Positions 52,477-62,800 of a DNA stretch of 64,000 bases are shown in pieces. Source of the stretch: Sedimenticola hydrogenitrophicus (GTDB taxonomy: Bacteria > Pseudomonadota > Gammaproteobacteria > Chromatiales > Chromatiaceae); the NCBI RefSeq assembly GCF_025175675.1, contig NZ_JANIOA010000021.1:1-64000 (forward strand), written 5' to 3'. Positions within the stretch are counted from its first letter, which is position 1. The number at the start of each line of letters is the position of its first letter. Position numbers and translations under genes: made by a program. Below the pieces are notes generated by a model. It was not told the DNA's origin, ran no database searches, and worked only from the letters and a program-made list of their open reading frames with translations.

Positions 52477-55023
52477 ATGCTCAAAAGGCTGAGAAACTGC
52501 TCGCTTTATCGGCAACTGATCATCCCCATGATTGGTATCGGGCTGATCTCACTACTCGGCACCGTCTACTTCTCCAACATCCTCAAGCAGTCGGTGGCCG
52601 CGCTGGACACGATCTATGTTGACGGTGATATCCGGCTGCACAACCTCGAACAGATAGAGCGACGAGTCACCGCTTATCGGGCACTGAGCCTCCGGCACCT
52701 GACCACGGAAAGTTTCAGCAGCATGGAGGAGATCAATCGGCAACTACAGCAGACCCGTCTGGAAATCCTGGACGCCCTGCCAGGTGCCCGCCCCCCCCCT
52801 GCGGCAACAGAACAACCGGTGCCGGAGAGCGATGTATACACACACGACCTCGCTGCTGCCCTGCGAAGCTATTTTGCTGAGACCGGCGTTGCGATCAAAC
52901 TGAGTGCCGAGTTTGAAAAAGAGGCCGCATTTATCCTGCTCAGCCGCGTCGAATCGAAATACGTACCCCGCATCAAGGAGATCACATCGCAACTGATCCG
53001 TCATGAGTTCGAAGACATTGCCGTTTCGCGCCAAATACTCATGTCGGTCGCCACGCAAAATCTTTATATCACTATCGCCATCGGCATCAGTGGCGGAGGC
53101 CTGCTGCTGTTGATCGCCTTTGCCGTGATCCGCGGCGTTACCCGACGATTGTCGCGACTGCTCATCTGGTCCCAGGCGATATCGGAGGGAAATTATTCTG
53201 CCCCCCTCACCCGGAATTCCAGCGATGAGGTAGGACAACTGACCCAGGCGATGATGGAGATGGCGGACAGCATTTCCGACGCACATGGCAAGTTGGAGAG
53301 GGCGAAAAAAAATGCGGAAACGATCGCCGAAACCCTGCAGATCTATGCCAACGCCTTTGAGAACAGCGGCGAGGCGATACTCATCACGGACCGGAATAAT
53401 CACATTATCAACGTCAACACCGCGTTTACTCGGCAGACCGGCTACGAGCTGGCGGATATTGCCGGCAGGAATCCGCGGATACTTTCGGGCGGCAACACCA
53501 CCATCGGTACCTACCGCGAGATGTGGCGGGCCCTGGAGAGCAACAGCTTCTGGCAAGGCGAGCTGTGGGACAAAAAGAAGTCCGGCGAACTCTATCCCAA
53601 ATGGGCGGCGATTTCCGTCATCCGCGATCCCGACGGCGAGGTCCTGTTCCATATCGCCAGCTTCACCGATATCAGCGACCGCAAGGCGGCCGAAGCCAGA
53701 ATCGAACATCTGGCCCACTATGACATGCTCACCGGACTGCTCAATCGCTTCAGCCTGGAGAGCCGCATGGAACAGGCCGTACTGGCGGCAAAAAGGGATA
53801 ATCAGCAACTGGCCGTGCTGTTTGTCGATCTCGATCGCTTCAAATATATCAACGACTCGATGGGACACCAGGTGGGGGACCAGCTGCTGATCGAGGTGGC
53901 CAGCCGCTTGAAGGAGTGCCTCAGGGAGAGTGATATTGTTGCCCGAATTGGTGGTGATGAGTTTGTCCTGGTGCTCACCGGGCTGAAAGATACCAACCGG
54001 GTACCCACCCTGGCCGGGAATATCATCGATCGCATTTCGCAACCCTATACCGTCAATGACAACGTATTCGACAGCAGCCCGAGTATCGGTATCAGCATCT
54101 ATCCCGATGATGGCGACAACATCGATGAGCTGTTGAAGAACAGCGACATCGCCATGTATCACGCCAAGGATCAGGGCAGAAGGAACTTTCAGTTCTTCAC
54201 CGAGAGTCTGTTGGTGGCCTCCGAGGAGCGGCTTGATATCGAACACCAACTGCGTAGCGCCCTCGAACTCGACCAGTTCGAACTCTACTATCAGGCACAG
54301 GTCCACACTCAAGGCAACCACATCTACGGCATGGAGGCGTTGATCCGTTGGAATCACCCCGTCCGTGGCTTCATCGGTCCCGACCGGTTTATTCCAATCG
54401 CCGAGGAGATCGACGTAATCCAGCAACTGGGGGCCTGGGTTATCGACGAGGCCTGCCGGCAACTGGCGATCTGGAAGCAGACTACCACCAACCCCCTGCA
54501 GATCTCCGTCAATCTCTCGGCCAAGCAGCTGCACTCGGATTCGCTGATCGAGACCGTGCGCGAGGCCATGGAGCGGCACCGAATCCGGGAGGGGGAACTG
54601 GAGCTGGAGATCACCGAAACCGCCACGATGTCCGATCCCGAACTGGCGGTACGCCAGCTCAACAGATTGAGTCAGCTGGGGGTGAGCCTGGCGATTGATG
54701 ACTTTGGTACCGGCTACTCCTCCCTCGCCTACCTGAAAAAGCTGCCGATCAACACACTCAAGCTCGACCGGGCCTTCGTCGGCGACATTGAGAACGACCG
54801 CAACGACGCCGAGATCTGCATGGCCACCATCGCCCTCGCCCACAACCTCGGCCTGAAAGTGGTCGCCGAGGGGGTGGAGACCACCACCCAGCGCGACTTC
54901 CTGGCCGAACACCGCTGTGACTATCTGCAGGGCTACCTGTTCAGCAAACCGGTGCCGCCGGACGCGGCCGGCGCGCTACTCGAAGCGCGCGACGCTCCCC
55001 GGGAAACGGAGACCTGCCGGTAG
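52477..55023 (+). CDS. Membrane PAS-GGDEF-EAL cyclic-di-GMP protein
   Basis: 848 aa. Helices at about 13-34 and 190-212 enclose a helical periplasmic sensor; then HAMP (about 215-270), PAS (about 285-405), GGDEF (active loop GGDEF near 491) and EAL (EALIRW near 619, with LELEITETA, IDDFGTGYSS, VAEGVET). Both catalytic motifs look complete, so it could make or degrade c-di-GMP. It starts 6 bp after the binding-protein gene, indicating shared expression and probable direct sensing partnership. Confidence 0.94.
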   Translation: MLKRLRNCSLYRQLIIPMIGIGLISLLGTVYFSNILKQSVAALDTIYVDGDIRLHNLEQIERRVTAYRALSLRHLTTESFSSMEEINRQLQQTRLEILDALPGARPPPAATEQPVPESDVYTHDLAAALRSYFAETGVAIKLSAEFEKEAAFILLSRVESKYVPRIKEITSQLIRHEFEDIAVSRQILMSVATQNLYITIAIGISGGGLLLLIAFAVIRGVTRRLSRLLIWSQAISEGNYSAPLTRNSSDEVGQLTQAMMEMADSISDAHGKLERAKKNAETIAETLQIYANAFENSGEAILITDRNNHIINVNTAFTRQTGYELADIAGRNPRILSGGNTTIGTYREMWRALESNSFWQGELWDKKKSGELYPKWAAISVIRDPDGEVLFHIASFTDISDRKAAEARIEHLAHYDMLTGLLNRFSLESRMEQAVLAAKRDNQQLAVLFVDLDRFKYINDSMGHQVGDQLLIEVASRLKECLRESDIVARIGGDEFVLVLTGLKDTNRVPTLAGNIIDRISQPYTVNDNVFDSSPSIGISIYPDDGDNIDELLKNSDIAMYHAKDQGRRNFQFFTESLLVASEERLDIEHQLRSALELDQFELYYQAQVHTQGNHIYGMEALIRWNHPVRGFIGPDRFIPIAEEIDVIQQLGAWVIDEACRQLAIWKQTTTNPLQISVNLSAKQLHSDSLIETVREAMERHRIREGELELEITETATMSDPELAVRQLNRLSQLGVSLAIDDFGTGYSSLAYLKKLPINTLKLDRAFVGDIENDRNDAEICMATIALAHNLGLKVVAEGVETTTQRDFLAEHRCDYLQGYLFSKPVPPDAAGALLEARDAPRETETCR

Positions 55024-55076
55024 CCCGCATGGGCCGTCACGGCCCCACGAATCCCCACCCTTCCCGGCATGCCTTG

Positions 55077-55143
55077 CCCTTTACCCATAAGTGGGTCGGA
55101 CTGCATCCTACACGCGTGTTCATCGGCATTTGTGGGTAAAGGG
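55077..55143. repeat. Inverted repeat after the GGDEF-EAL gene
   Basis: CCCTTTACCCA (55077-55087) pairs with TGGGTAAAGGG (55133-55143) around a 45-bp core. No T-run, so it is either a repeat or a barrier between the convergent operons. A smaller GGGCC/GGCCC hairpin is at 55031-55046. Confidence 0.6.
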
Positions 55144-55148
55144 TAGGG

Positions 55149-55425
55149 CTAGAACTGCTCGGCGCGCACCCGCCAGCGATGGCCGTGACACGCCCGCACC
55201 ACCTGCCGGTGCAGGCTGTCGGGGCCACAAACATAGCAGACGGGGGTCACACCGGTACGGGAAATCTCGCCCAGCAGGCACGGCCAGTCGGGGCGTCCCT
55301 CGCGGAGTGCGAACGGCCGGGGACAATCATCGGGACACTCCCCGTCTACATAGATATGCCAATGACAGCGGTGACAGCGGGCACCTGATCTCCAGGGTAC
55401 AGAGCCCCTCCCTGGGCTCTGGCAT
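55149..55425 (-). pseudogene. Small Cys-rich gene with a +1 frameshift
   Basis: ATG 55425 follows AAGGAG by 9 nt, and the frame opens MPEPREGLCTLEIRC, then dies. One extra C in the run of three at 55379-55381 accounts for it: dropping one C continues as CRCHRCHWHIYVDGEC to a TAG at 55149. The corrected 91-aa product has ten Cys and several His, in C-x2-C type pairs (CYVCG, ECPDDCP), suggesting a metal-binding or zinc-ribbon protein. It lies directly after the cytochrome c stop. Mutation, sequencing error or programmed frameshift are all possible. No family recognised. Confidence 0.55.
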
Positions 55426-55438
55426 CCGTTACCTCTCC

Positions 55439-56053
55439 TTATCCGCTTTCATTGGTTGCGTGAACGTCTTCATTATCGATCATCCTGGAGAGATGGAACC
55501 CCTTGTGGATCTGCAGATGGATATAGGTCAACACATCCCATCGCTGCTTCTCGGTAAGGCTGCCTTTGAAGGCCGGCATGGCCGAATTCGCTGATTTGAA
55601 GGGTTCCACCGTGCCCCCCTCACTCACACGCCAGAAAAGGTAGGCGTCACTGACACCGTCCCTGGCATGAAAATGTTTACTGAGATCGGCCGGCTTGTGG
55701 CTCAGGTTCACGGCCACGGGGCCATCCCCGGTACCGGAGACGCCGTGGCACTGGGCGCACTGTTGGGCAAAAATTCCCATTCCCTGGAGCACAGCATTTC
55801 GGTCATTCCAGTTGGCATTTCTCTTGTCCCGATACTCAGGGGGTGGGGTCACCCAGAAATCGTGGCCATGACTTTCCATCCCGGATGAATGCCCGGATTC
55901 CGTCTCCATATGCTCACCGCGGTCGCTCATGCCATGGTCTTTATCGTGATCGTCCATGTGCATCCCCTCACTGGCAGAAACAGAAAATGTGAGCAGCAGG
56001 GTGCTTGATAAAAGTAAATTGCTGACTAGTTTTAATACGTTACTACGGATCAT
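55439..56053 (-). CDS. Exported cytochrome c with His/Met-rich N-terminus
   Basis: 204 aa. Signal peptide to about residue 28, then a His/Met/Asp-rich stretch (MHMDDHDKDHGM and further HGH) that could bind copper or other metal. Haem motif C99-A-Q-C102-H103 and axial Met159 in SAMPAFKG, a class I monohaem cytochrome. The stop codon lies within the ribosome site of the downstream Cys-rich gene, so they are one operon. Partner oxidoreductase unknown. Confidence 0.88.
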   Translation of the reverse strand: MIRSNVLKLVSNLLLSSTLLLTFSVSASEGMHMDDHDKDHGMSDRGEHMETESGHSSGMESHGHDFWVTPPPEYRDKRNANWNDRNAVLQGMGIFAQQCAQCHGVSGTGDGPVAVNLSHKPADLSKHFHARDGVSDAYLFWRVSEGGTVEPFKSANSAMPAFKGSLTEKQRWDVLTYIHLQIHKGFHLSRMIDNEDVHATNESG

Positions 56054-56136
56054 CTCGTATCACCTTCTAACGATTCATACAGGCACGCACTCACAGGCAC
56101 GTGCGCACGGCCTGAAAAACAGGGTTGGTATCTGGT

Positions 56137-56514
56137 TCAGATCGTATGAAGGATTGGGGGTCTGAGCAGGAGGGAGGGCGCCGATTCGATCAGTGGCGGA
56201 ACGAATGCGCTGAGGTGGGTTCTCTTGCCGAGGCCGGCAGCGACGGCATGGGTTACGGGGCTGACAAAATGACAAAAAATCCCGCAGCAGTTGTCTGAAT
56301 GCAGTGGTTGACCGTAATCGCCTTCGTCACACGCTTCCTGGTCAATCCCGATGACATGGTCGTAGCCGACATCAAACCCCGAGGACAAAACATTCTGCTC
56401 GTTCAATGATGGAAAAATCTGGCTGGCGTGGATACTGCTGGACAGCACGGTCAGCACCAAGATCACCATTACAGTGCAGGATATGAACCTGTTTTTTCTC
56501 CTGCCTGTTGCCAT
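56137..56514 (-). CDS. Small exported/membrane Cys-rich protein
   Basis: 125 aa from ATG 56514 (CAGGAT upstream). N-terminal hydrophobic segment (TVMVILVLTVLSSSIHA) as signal or anchor, then a cysteine group in HSDNCCGIFCHFV with an upstream DQEACDEGDY. The pattern is reminiscent of DUF2946-type proteins linked to copper, but not firmly so. First gene of the unit leading to the His-rich cytochrome c, 83 bp away. Confidence 0.6.
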   Translation of the reverse strand: MATGRRKNRFISCTVMVILVLTVLSSSIHASQIFPSLNEQNVLSSGFDVGYDHVIGIDQEACDEGDYGQPLHSDNCCGIFCHFVSPVTHAVAAGLGKRTHLSAFVPPLIESAPSLLLRPPILHTI

Positions 56515-56659
56515 GTGATCCTGAAATATGAGAAATGTCAGAAGTAGTTGCAATGTTGACCGAAAGCTTAGTGCTCAACGTAACATAAGACAGATTGTAA
56601 GGAAAAAGTTCCTGCGGGCATCCCTGCCCCTGCGGCATAAGTGAATCCGTTCACGTCGC

Positions 56660-56874
56660 ACGGCAAGGCGCGCATGGTCGTTCTATGGTGACCACTCACC
56701 TGGTCTGTGAGTGATTGGTCCGCCTTGTTGGCCGATCTTGATCCAGCCATCGTGTGAGGCCGGCAAGGCAGGCCAATCACCCCGTGAGTAGTTACATTCT
56801 ATGTAAGTCTTGCCGTAATGCCGAAGGTGGACAAAAAGACCAGCAAGCCGGCGTAGTTATTTATTGACCGGCCC
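56660..56874. mobile_element. TTA-element MITE, copy 3, disrupted and truncated
   Basis: Reverse orientation. Its clean end abuts the gltBD stop: TAA at 56875-56877, then inward (minus sense) GGGCCGGTCAATAAATAACT. The GCTGGTCTTTTTGTCC and GGCAAGACTTACATAGAA blocks match copies 1 and 2. The element is split at 56688-56795 by a GTAA-element, and the far end (beyond about 56660) is not recognisable. The rest of 56515-56659 holds only upstream DNA of the small Cys-rich gene. Confidence 0.75.
56688..56795. mobile_element. MITE, GTAA-element family, copy nested in a TTA-element (108 bp)
   Basis: Starts GTGACCACTCAC and ends GTGAGTAGTTAC, with flanks GTTCTATG (56680-56687) and ATTCTATG (56796-56803), a 7-of-8 duplication. 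The undisturbed TTA-element copies read GTCGTTCTATGTAAGTC across this point, which proves insertion here. Confidence 0.92.
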
Positions 56875-59800
56875 TAAAGTCCTCGCGGCCACAGCGGCGG
56901 ATTGTGCGTGGCCAGGCTGGCGGGCAAACGGGTCACGCCGGTCAGATAGCAGTCGATGGCGCGCGCCACGTCACGCCCCTCGCCAATCGCCCACACCACC
57001 AGGGAGGCGCCCATGCGGGCATCGCCGGCGACGAACACCCCGGGCAGCGCGGTCATCATGGCGGCATCGCTGGCGATGGTGCCGGCCGGCGTGGTATCAA
57101 GCCCTGATCCGATGAAGGGCGCCATCTCGGGACCGCTGAAGCCGGCGGCGATCAGCACCAGGTCGGCGTCGAGACGGACACCCGCGTCCAGCACCTCCTT
57201 GTCGGTCCTGCGGCCGCTCTCGTCGAAGCTCCAGCGCACCCGTTCAAACTCGATGGCGTTGACGTGCCCGTCTCCGTCGCTGTCGACGAAGCGGGCCGAG
57301 TTGAGGTCGAAGACCTCCTCGCCGCCTTCGGCAATGGCATAGGTCATCTCGTAGGTTCGGGGATGGGCGGGCCAGGGATTGCCGCGCGGGCGGGCCTCGG
57401 GCGGCTTGGCGCGGATGCTCACCTGCATCACCCCCGCCGCGCCCTGCCGGTGCGCCGTGGCGACGCAGTCGGCGCCGGTGTCGCCACCGCCGAGCACCAC
57501 CACGCGCCGGCCCGCCGCGTCGATTGGACGCTCCACCGCGCGCTCCGCCTGGCGGCGGTTCTCGGACACCAAAAACGCCATACCGAAGTGAATGCCGTGC
57601 AGCGCGCGCCCGGGAATCTCCACATCGCGCTGTGCCAGGGCACCGTTGCTCAGACAGACCGCGTCGAAGTCGCGGCGCAGCCGCTCCAGCGGCAGATCGT
57701 CGCCCACGCTGACCCCGGTACGGAACACGATACCCTCAGCGGCAAGTTGGGCGATGCGCCTCGCCACCCGGTACTTGGCCAGCTTGAAGTCGGGTATACC
57801 ATAGACCAACAGGCCGCCGGGGGTGTCGTCACGCTCGAACACGGTCACCGCGTGACCGGCCCGGTTGAGTTGCTGGGCCGCGGCGAGTCCCGCCGGACCC
57901 GAGCCGACCACCGCGACGCGACGGCCGCCGCGCCGCGCCGGCGGTTCAGCGACGATCCAGCCCTCCTCCCAGCCGCGATCCACGATCGCCCGCTCGATGC
58001 TCTTGATCGTCACCGCCTCGCCGGTAACCGCCAGGGTGCAGGCCGGTTCGCAGGGCGCGGGACAGGTATAACCGGTGAACTCGGGAAAATTGTTGGTCGC
58101 GTGCAGCCGCTCCAGCGCCGCGCGCCAGGCGTCGCGCGACACCAGGTCGTTCCACTCCGGGATCAGGTTGCCGATCGGGCAGCCGGCCATGCAGGCGGGT
58201 ACACCGCAGTCCATGCAGCGTTCACCCTGCGACCTGAGCAGCGCGGCGTCCCAGCTCGGTAGGTAGATCTCCTGGTGATCGCGAAGCCGCTCGACCGGGT
58301 CGCGATAGCCGATCGGCCGGCGCGCATGGCGCCGGAATCCGTCCGGGTGGTTCTCGGCGGACACCGGCGGCGCGGGCGCGGGCTCGAGGGCGGACAGCTC
58401 GACGCCCTCGCGGCGGCGGCGTTCGAGGAGGTTGGCGTAGGCCTCCGGTATCACCCTGACGATTCCGGCGCGGGCCGCCTCCCAGTTCGCCAGCAGGGCG
58501 CGCGCGGTGGTACTGGCGGTAAACGCGACGTGATTGGTCAACAGCAGGCGCACCCGTGCCACGTCCTGCGGGTCCTGTAGCGGACCAGCAAGCAACGGCT
58601 CGTCAGCCAGCCGCTCGTTCAGGCTGCCGTCCGGATCAAGCACATAGGCCTCGCCACCGCTCATGCCGGCACCGAAGTTGCGTCCTACCCGGCCGAGTAT
58701 CAGCACCACGCCGCCGGTCATGTACTCGCAGGCGTGCTCGCCCACCCCTTCCACCACGGCGAGCGCGCCGGAGTTGCGCACCGCGAAGCGCTCGCCGGCC
58801 TGGCCGTTGAAGTAGGCCTCGCCCGTCGTGGCGCCGTACAGCGCGACATTGCCGATCAGGATATTGTCAGCGGCGACAAAGCCTGCATCAGCCGGGGTGG
58901 CGATGCTCAGCCGACCGCCGGAGAGCCCCTTGCCGACATAGTCGTTGGCATCACCCTCCAGGTGCAGACTGATGCCCGGGCAGAGGAAGGCGCCGAAGCT
59001 CTGTCCCGCGCTACCGCGACACTGCAGGCGGATCGTGTCGGGCGGCAGGCCGGCGGCGCCATGGCGTCGTGTCACCTCGTAGCTCAGCAGCGTCCCGAAA
59101 GTGCGGTCGCTGTTACGTATCGCCACCTCCGCGGTGACCGGCCCGCCGTTTTCCAGGGCGCCGTGAACCTGCTCAATCACCCGGTGGTCGAGTTTGTCGG
59201 CGAGACGGTGATCCTGGGCATGAACCCGCCGCGGGGTATCGCTGCCGCGGGCTGGCCGCAGCAGTTCGGAGACATCGACGACGAACCCGCGGGGGTGTCC
59301 GATGGCGCGCGGCCTGAGCCGGTCAACCCGGCCGATCATTTCGTCCATACGGCGGAAGCCGAGCCGCGCCATCAGTTCGCGCACCTCCCCGGCAACGAAA
59401 CACAGATAATGGATGACGTGCTCGGGCGCTCCGGCGAAGCGCCGGCGCAGTTCCGGGTCCTGGGTGGCGATGCCGACCGAGCAGGTATTGCAGTGGCACT
59501 TGCGCAGCATGATGCAGCCCAGCGCCACCAGCGGCGCGGTGCCGAAACCGTACTCCTCGGCCCCCAGCAGCGCGGCGATCACCACATCGCGGCCGGTCAG
59601 CAAGCCGCCGTCGGTACGCAGCCGGATACGCGAGCGCAGCCGGTTTTCCATCAACACGCGGTGGGTCTCGGCCAGCCCCAACTCCCAACCACTGCCGGCG
59701 CCCTTGATCGATGTCTTCACCGAAGCGCCGGTGCCGCCCACGTCGCCGGATATCAACACCGCGTCGGCGCGCGCCTTGGCCACCCCGGCGGCGATAGTAC

Positions 59801-62800
59801 CGACCCCGGCCTTGGCCACCAGCTTGACATGGATCTCGGCCGTCGGATTGGCGCACTTCAAGTCGTGGATAAGCTGGGCCAGATCCTCTATCGAATAGAT
59901 GTCGTGGTGCGGCGGCGGTGAGATCAGGCCGATGCCGGGCACCGTGAAACGCACCTCGGCAATGCCCGCGTCCACCTTGCTGCCCGGCAGCTCGCCGCCC
60001 TCACCGGGCTTGGCGCCCTGCGCCATCTTGATCTCGATCTGGCGCGCCGAGCCGAGGTAGTGGGCGGTGACACCGAAACGCCCGCTCGCCACCTGCTTCA
60101 TGCTGCAGGCACGCTCGGTGCCGAAGCGCTCCACCTGCTCTCCGCCCTCGCCGCTGCCGGAGAGACCGCCGAGCCGGTGCATCGCCACCGCCAGCGCCTC
60201 GTGGGCCTCCCGGCTCAGCGAGCCGAAGGACATGGAGCCGGTGGCGAAGCGCGCCACGATCGCCTCCAGCGGCTCGACCTCGCCCGGGTCGATCGCCTGA
60301 TCGGACCGGTCGTCGAAGTCCAGCAGCCCGCGCGGGTTGTGCAGCAGGCCATGATCGCCATTCACCGCGGCGGCGAAGTCGCGGTAGGCGTCGCGGTCGT
60401 TCTCGCGCGCCGCCTGCTGCAGCTTGCCGATGGTGTACGGGTTCCAGTGGTGAGTTTCGCCGTCACGCCGCCAGTAGAGTTCGCCGCCGGAGCCGAGCAG
60501 GACGCTCCCGGGAAGCCGCTCGGCAAAGGCCTGGCCATGGCGGGCGCGGGTCTCGCGCTCGAACTGGTCCAGGCCGACACCGGGCAATGCACTGTCGGTA
60601 CCGCTGAAAAACTCGTCCACAAACTCACGGGTCAGGCCGATCGCCTCGAAAATCTGCGCCCCCTTGTAGCTGGCCAGGGTGGAGATGCCCATCTTCGCCA
60701 TCACCTTGAGCAGGCCGCCTTCCAGCGCCGCGCGGTAGGCGGCCAGCGGATCGGGACGGCGCGCCAGCCGGCCCGAGGCGACCAGGGATTCGATACTGCG
60801 ATAGGCGAGCCAGGGATGCACCGCATCGGCCCCGTAGCCGATCAGCGTGCACAGGTGGTGCACCGCCGCCGGTTCGCCCGAGCTCAGGATCAGCGCGACG
60901 CGCAGACGCAGGCCGGCGCGGATCAGGTGGTGATGCACCGCGGCGACCGCGAGCAGGCTGGGGATCGGAATACGGGCCGGATTCACCGCGGCATCGCTGA
61001 GCAGCAGGATCTCGCAACCGGCCTCGATGGCCGCGCCGCAGTCGGCGCGCAACCGCTCGATCGCCGCCCGCAGGGAACCACCGGGGGCGAAGGTGATATC
61101 GATCTCGCGCGTGCGGATACCGTTGCGCGGCCGGGTGGCGAGGGTGGCGACCGCGGCCATCGCGGCGTCGGAGAGGATCGGCGAATCGAGCAGCAGTTGC
61201 CGGCAGTGCCCGGGTGCCGGTTCCAGCAGGTTACCGTGGCGACCCACCGGGGCGGCGAGCGCGGTCACCAGCGCCTCGCGCAGGTAGTCGAGCGGTGGAT
61301 TCGATACCTGGGCGAACTGCTGCTTGAAGTAGGCGAACAACGGCCGGCCGTGGGCCGAGAGCACCGCCGGCGGCGCATCGTCACCCATCGAGCCGATCGG
61401 GTCCTTGCCCCCCTCGGCCATCTTCTCCACCAGTACCCGCAACAGCTCTTCGCTGTAGCCGAAGGCGCGTTGCAACCGGGTGAGGCCGACCGGCGGGGCG
61501 GCAACGGGCCGTCCGGCGGATGCTCGTGCCAGGTCACTCAGGCGCGGCTGGTGGGTGCGCAGCCAGGCCCCGTAGGCGGGGCGCGTGAGCTCCGCGAACA
61601 CCTCCTCCTCCGGCACGATGCGCCCGGCATCCGCATCGGCGACGAACAGCTGGCCCGGCTTCAGCCGGCCCTGCAGGCGGATCTCGCTGGCAGGTGTCTC
61701 CAGCACCCCGGTTTCGCTCGCCAGGATCAGCCGACCGGCATTGGTTACGCAGTAGCGGCAGGGACGCAGACCGTTGCGGTCGAGAATCGCCGCAACCCGC
61801 CCGCCGTCGGTGGCCACCACCAGCGCCGGTCCATCCCAGGGTTCCATCAGCGAGGCGTGCCAAGCGTAGAAATCACGCCGCGCCGGGTCCATGAAACGGT
61901 CGCGGTGCCAGGCCTCGGGGATCATCATGCGCAGGGCGTGCGGCAGGCTGCGCCCGGCCTGAACCAGCAGGTCGAGCACGTTGTCGAACAGGGCGCTGTC
62001 GCTCAACCCCTCGCCGCTCACCGGCAATACGGTTGCCAGTGCATCGCCGAACAGCGTCGAGGACATGCCCGCCTCGTGCGCCCGCAGCCAGTTGAGATTG
62101 CCGCGCAGGGTGTTGATCTCGCCGTTGTGCACCAGGCGCCGGTACGGGTGGGCCAGCTCCCAGGCACCCAGGGTGTTGGTGGAGAAACGGGCGTGCAACA
62201 GCACCAGCGCCGATTCGGTGCGTGGATCGGTCAGGTCCGGATAGAAGCGCGGCAATTGGGGACAGGTCAGCAGGCCCTTGTAGACGATGGTACGACGCGC
62301 CAGCGAACAGAGGTAGAACAGCTCGCGGCCGCTGCCGCAGAGCTTCTGCCGGACAACCTCCCGCTCGATTGCGTGCAGCAGCACATAGAGGGCGAGATCC
62401 ATTCGCCTGGCATCGCGTTGTTGCCGGGGTACGACGAAGAACTGCCACACCTCGGGGCGGGACTCCGCGGCTGTGCGCCCCAGACCGGTGGCATCCACCG
62501 GTACCCGACGCCAGTCGAGCAGGTCGAAATCCTGCTCGCGACACGCCGAATCGATCAGGCGGCGCAGCCGGTCGCGGCGCCGCGAATCCTGCGGCAGGAA
62601 CACCTGGCCGACGCCATACGTCCCCCTCGCCGGCAGGCCGTCCACCTCCGAGGCGAACAGTGCGTGCGGCGTCTGTAGCAGGAGTCCCGCGCCGTCACCG
62701 GTCTCTTCCTCCGCCCCGCGGGCACCGCGGTGGTCGAGGTTCGCGAGTACCCGGAGGCTGTCCGCGACCAGGGCATGCGTACGACGCCCCGAGAGATCGA

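Noticed and set aside
52744-54912. 722-residue open frame opposite the GGDEF-EAL gene
   Set aside because: Antisense shadow; the plus strand has intact PAS, GGDEF and EAL motifs.
60060-62678. 872-residue open frame on the plus strand opposite gltBD
   Set aside because: Complementary shadow of a GC-rich gene; low-complexity Gly/Gln/Arg-rich content, no ribosome site or known domain, while the opposite strand has every GOGAT motif.
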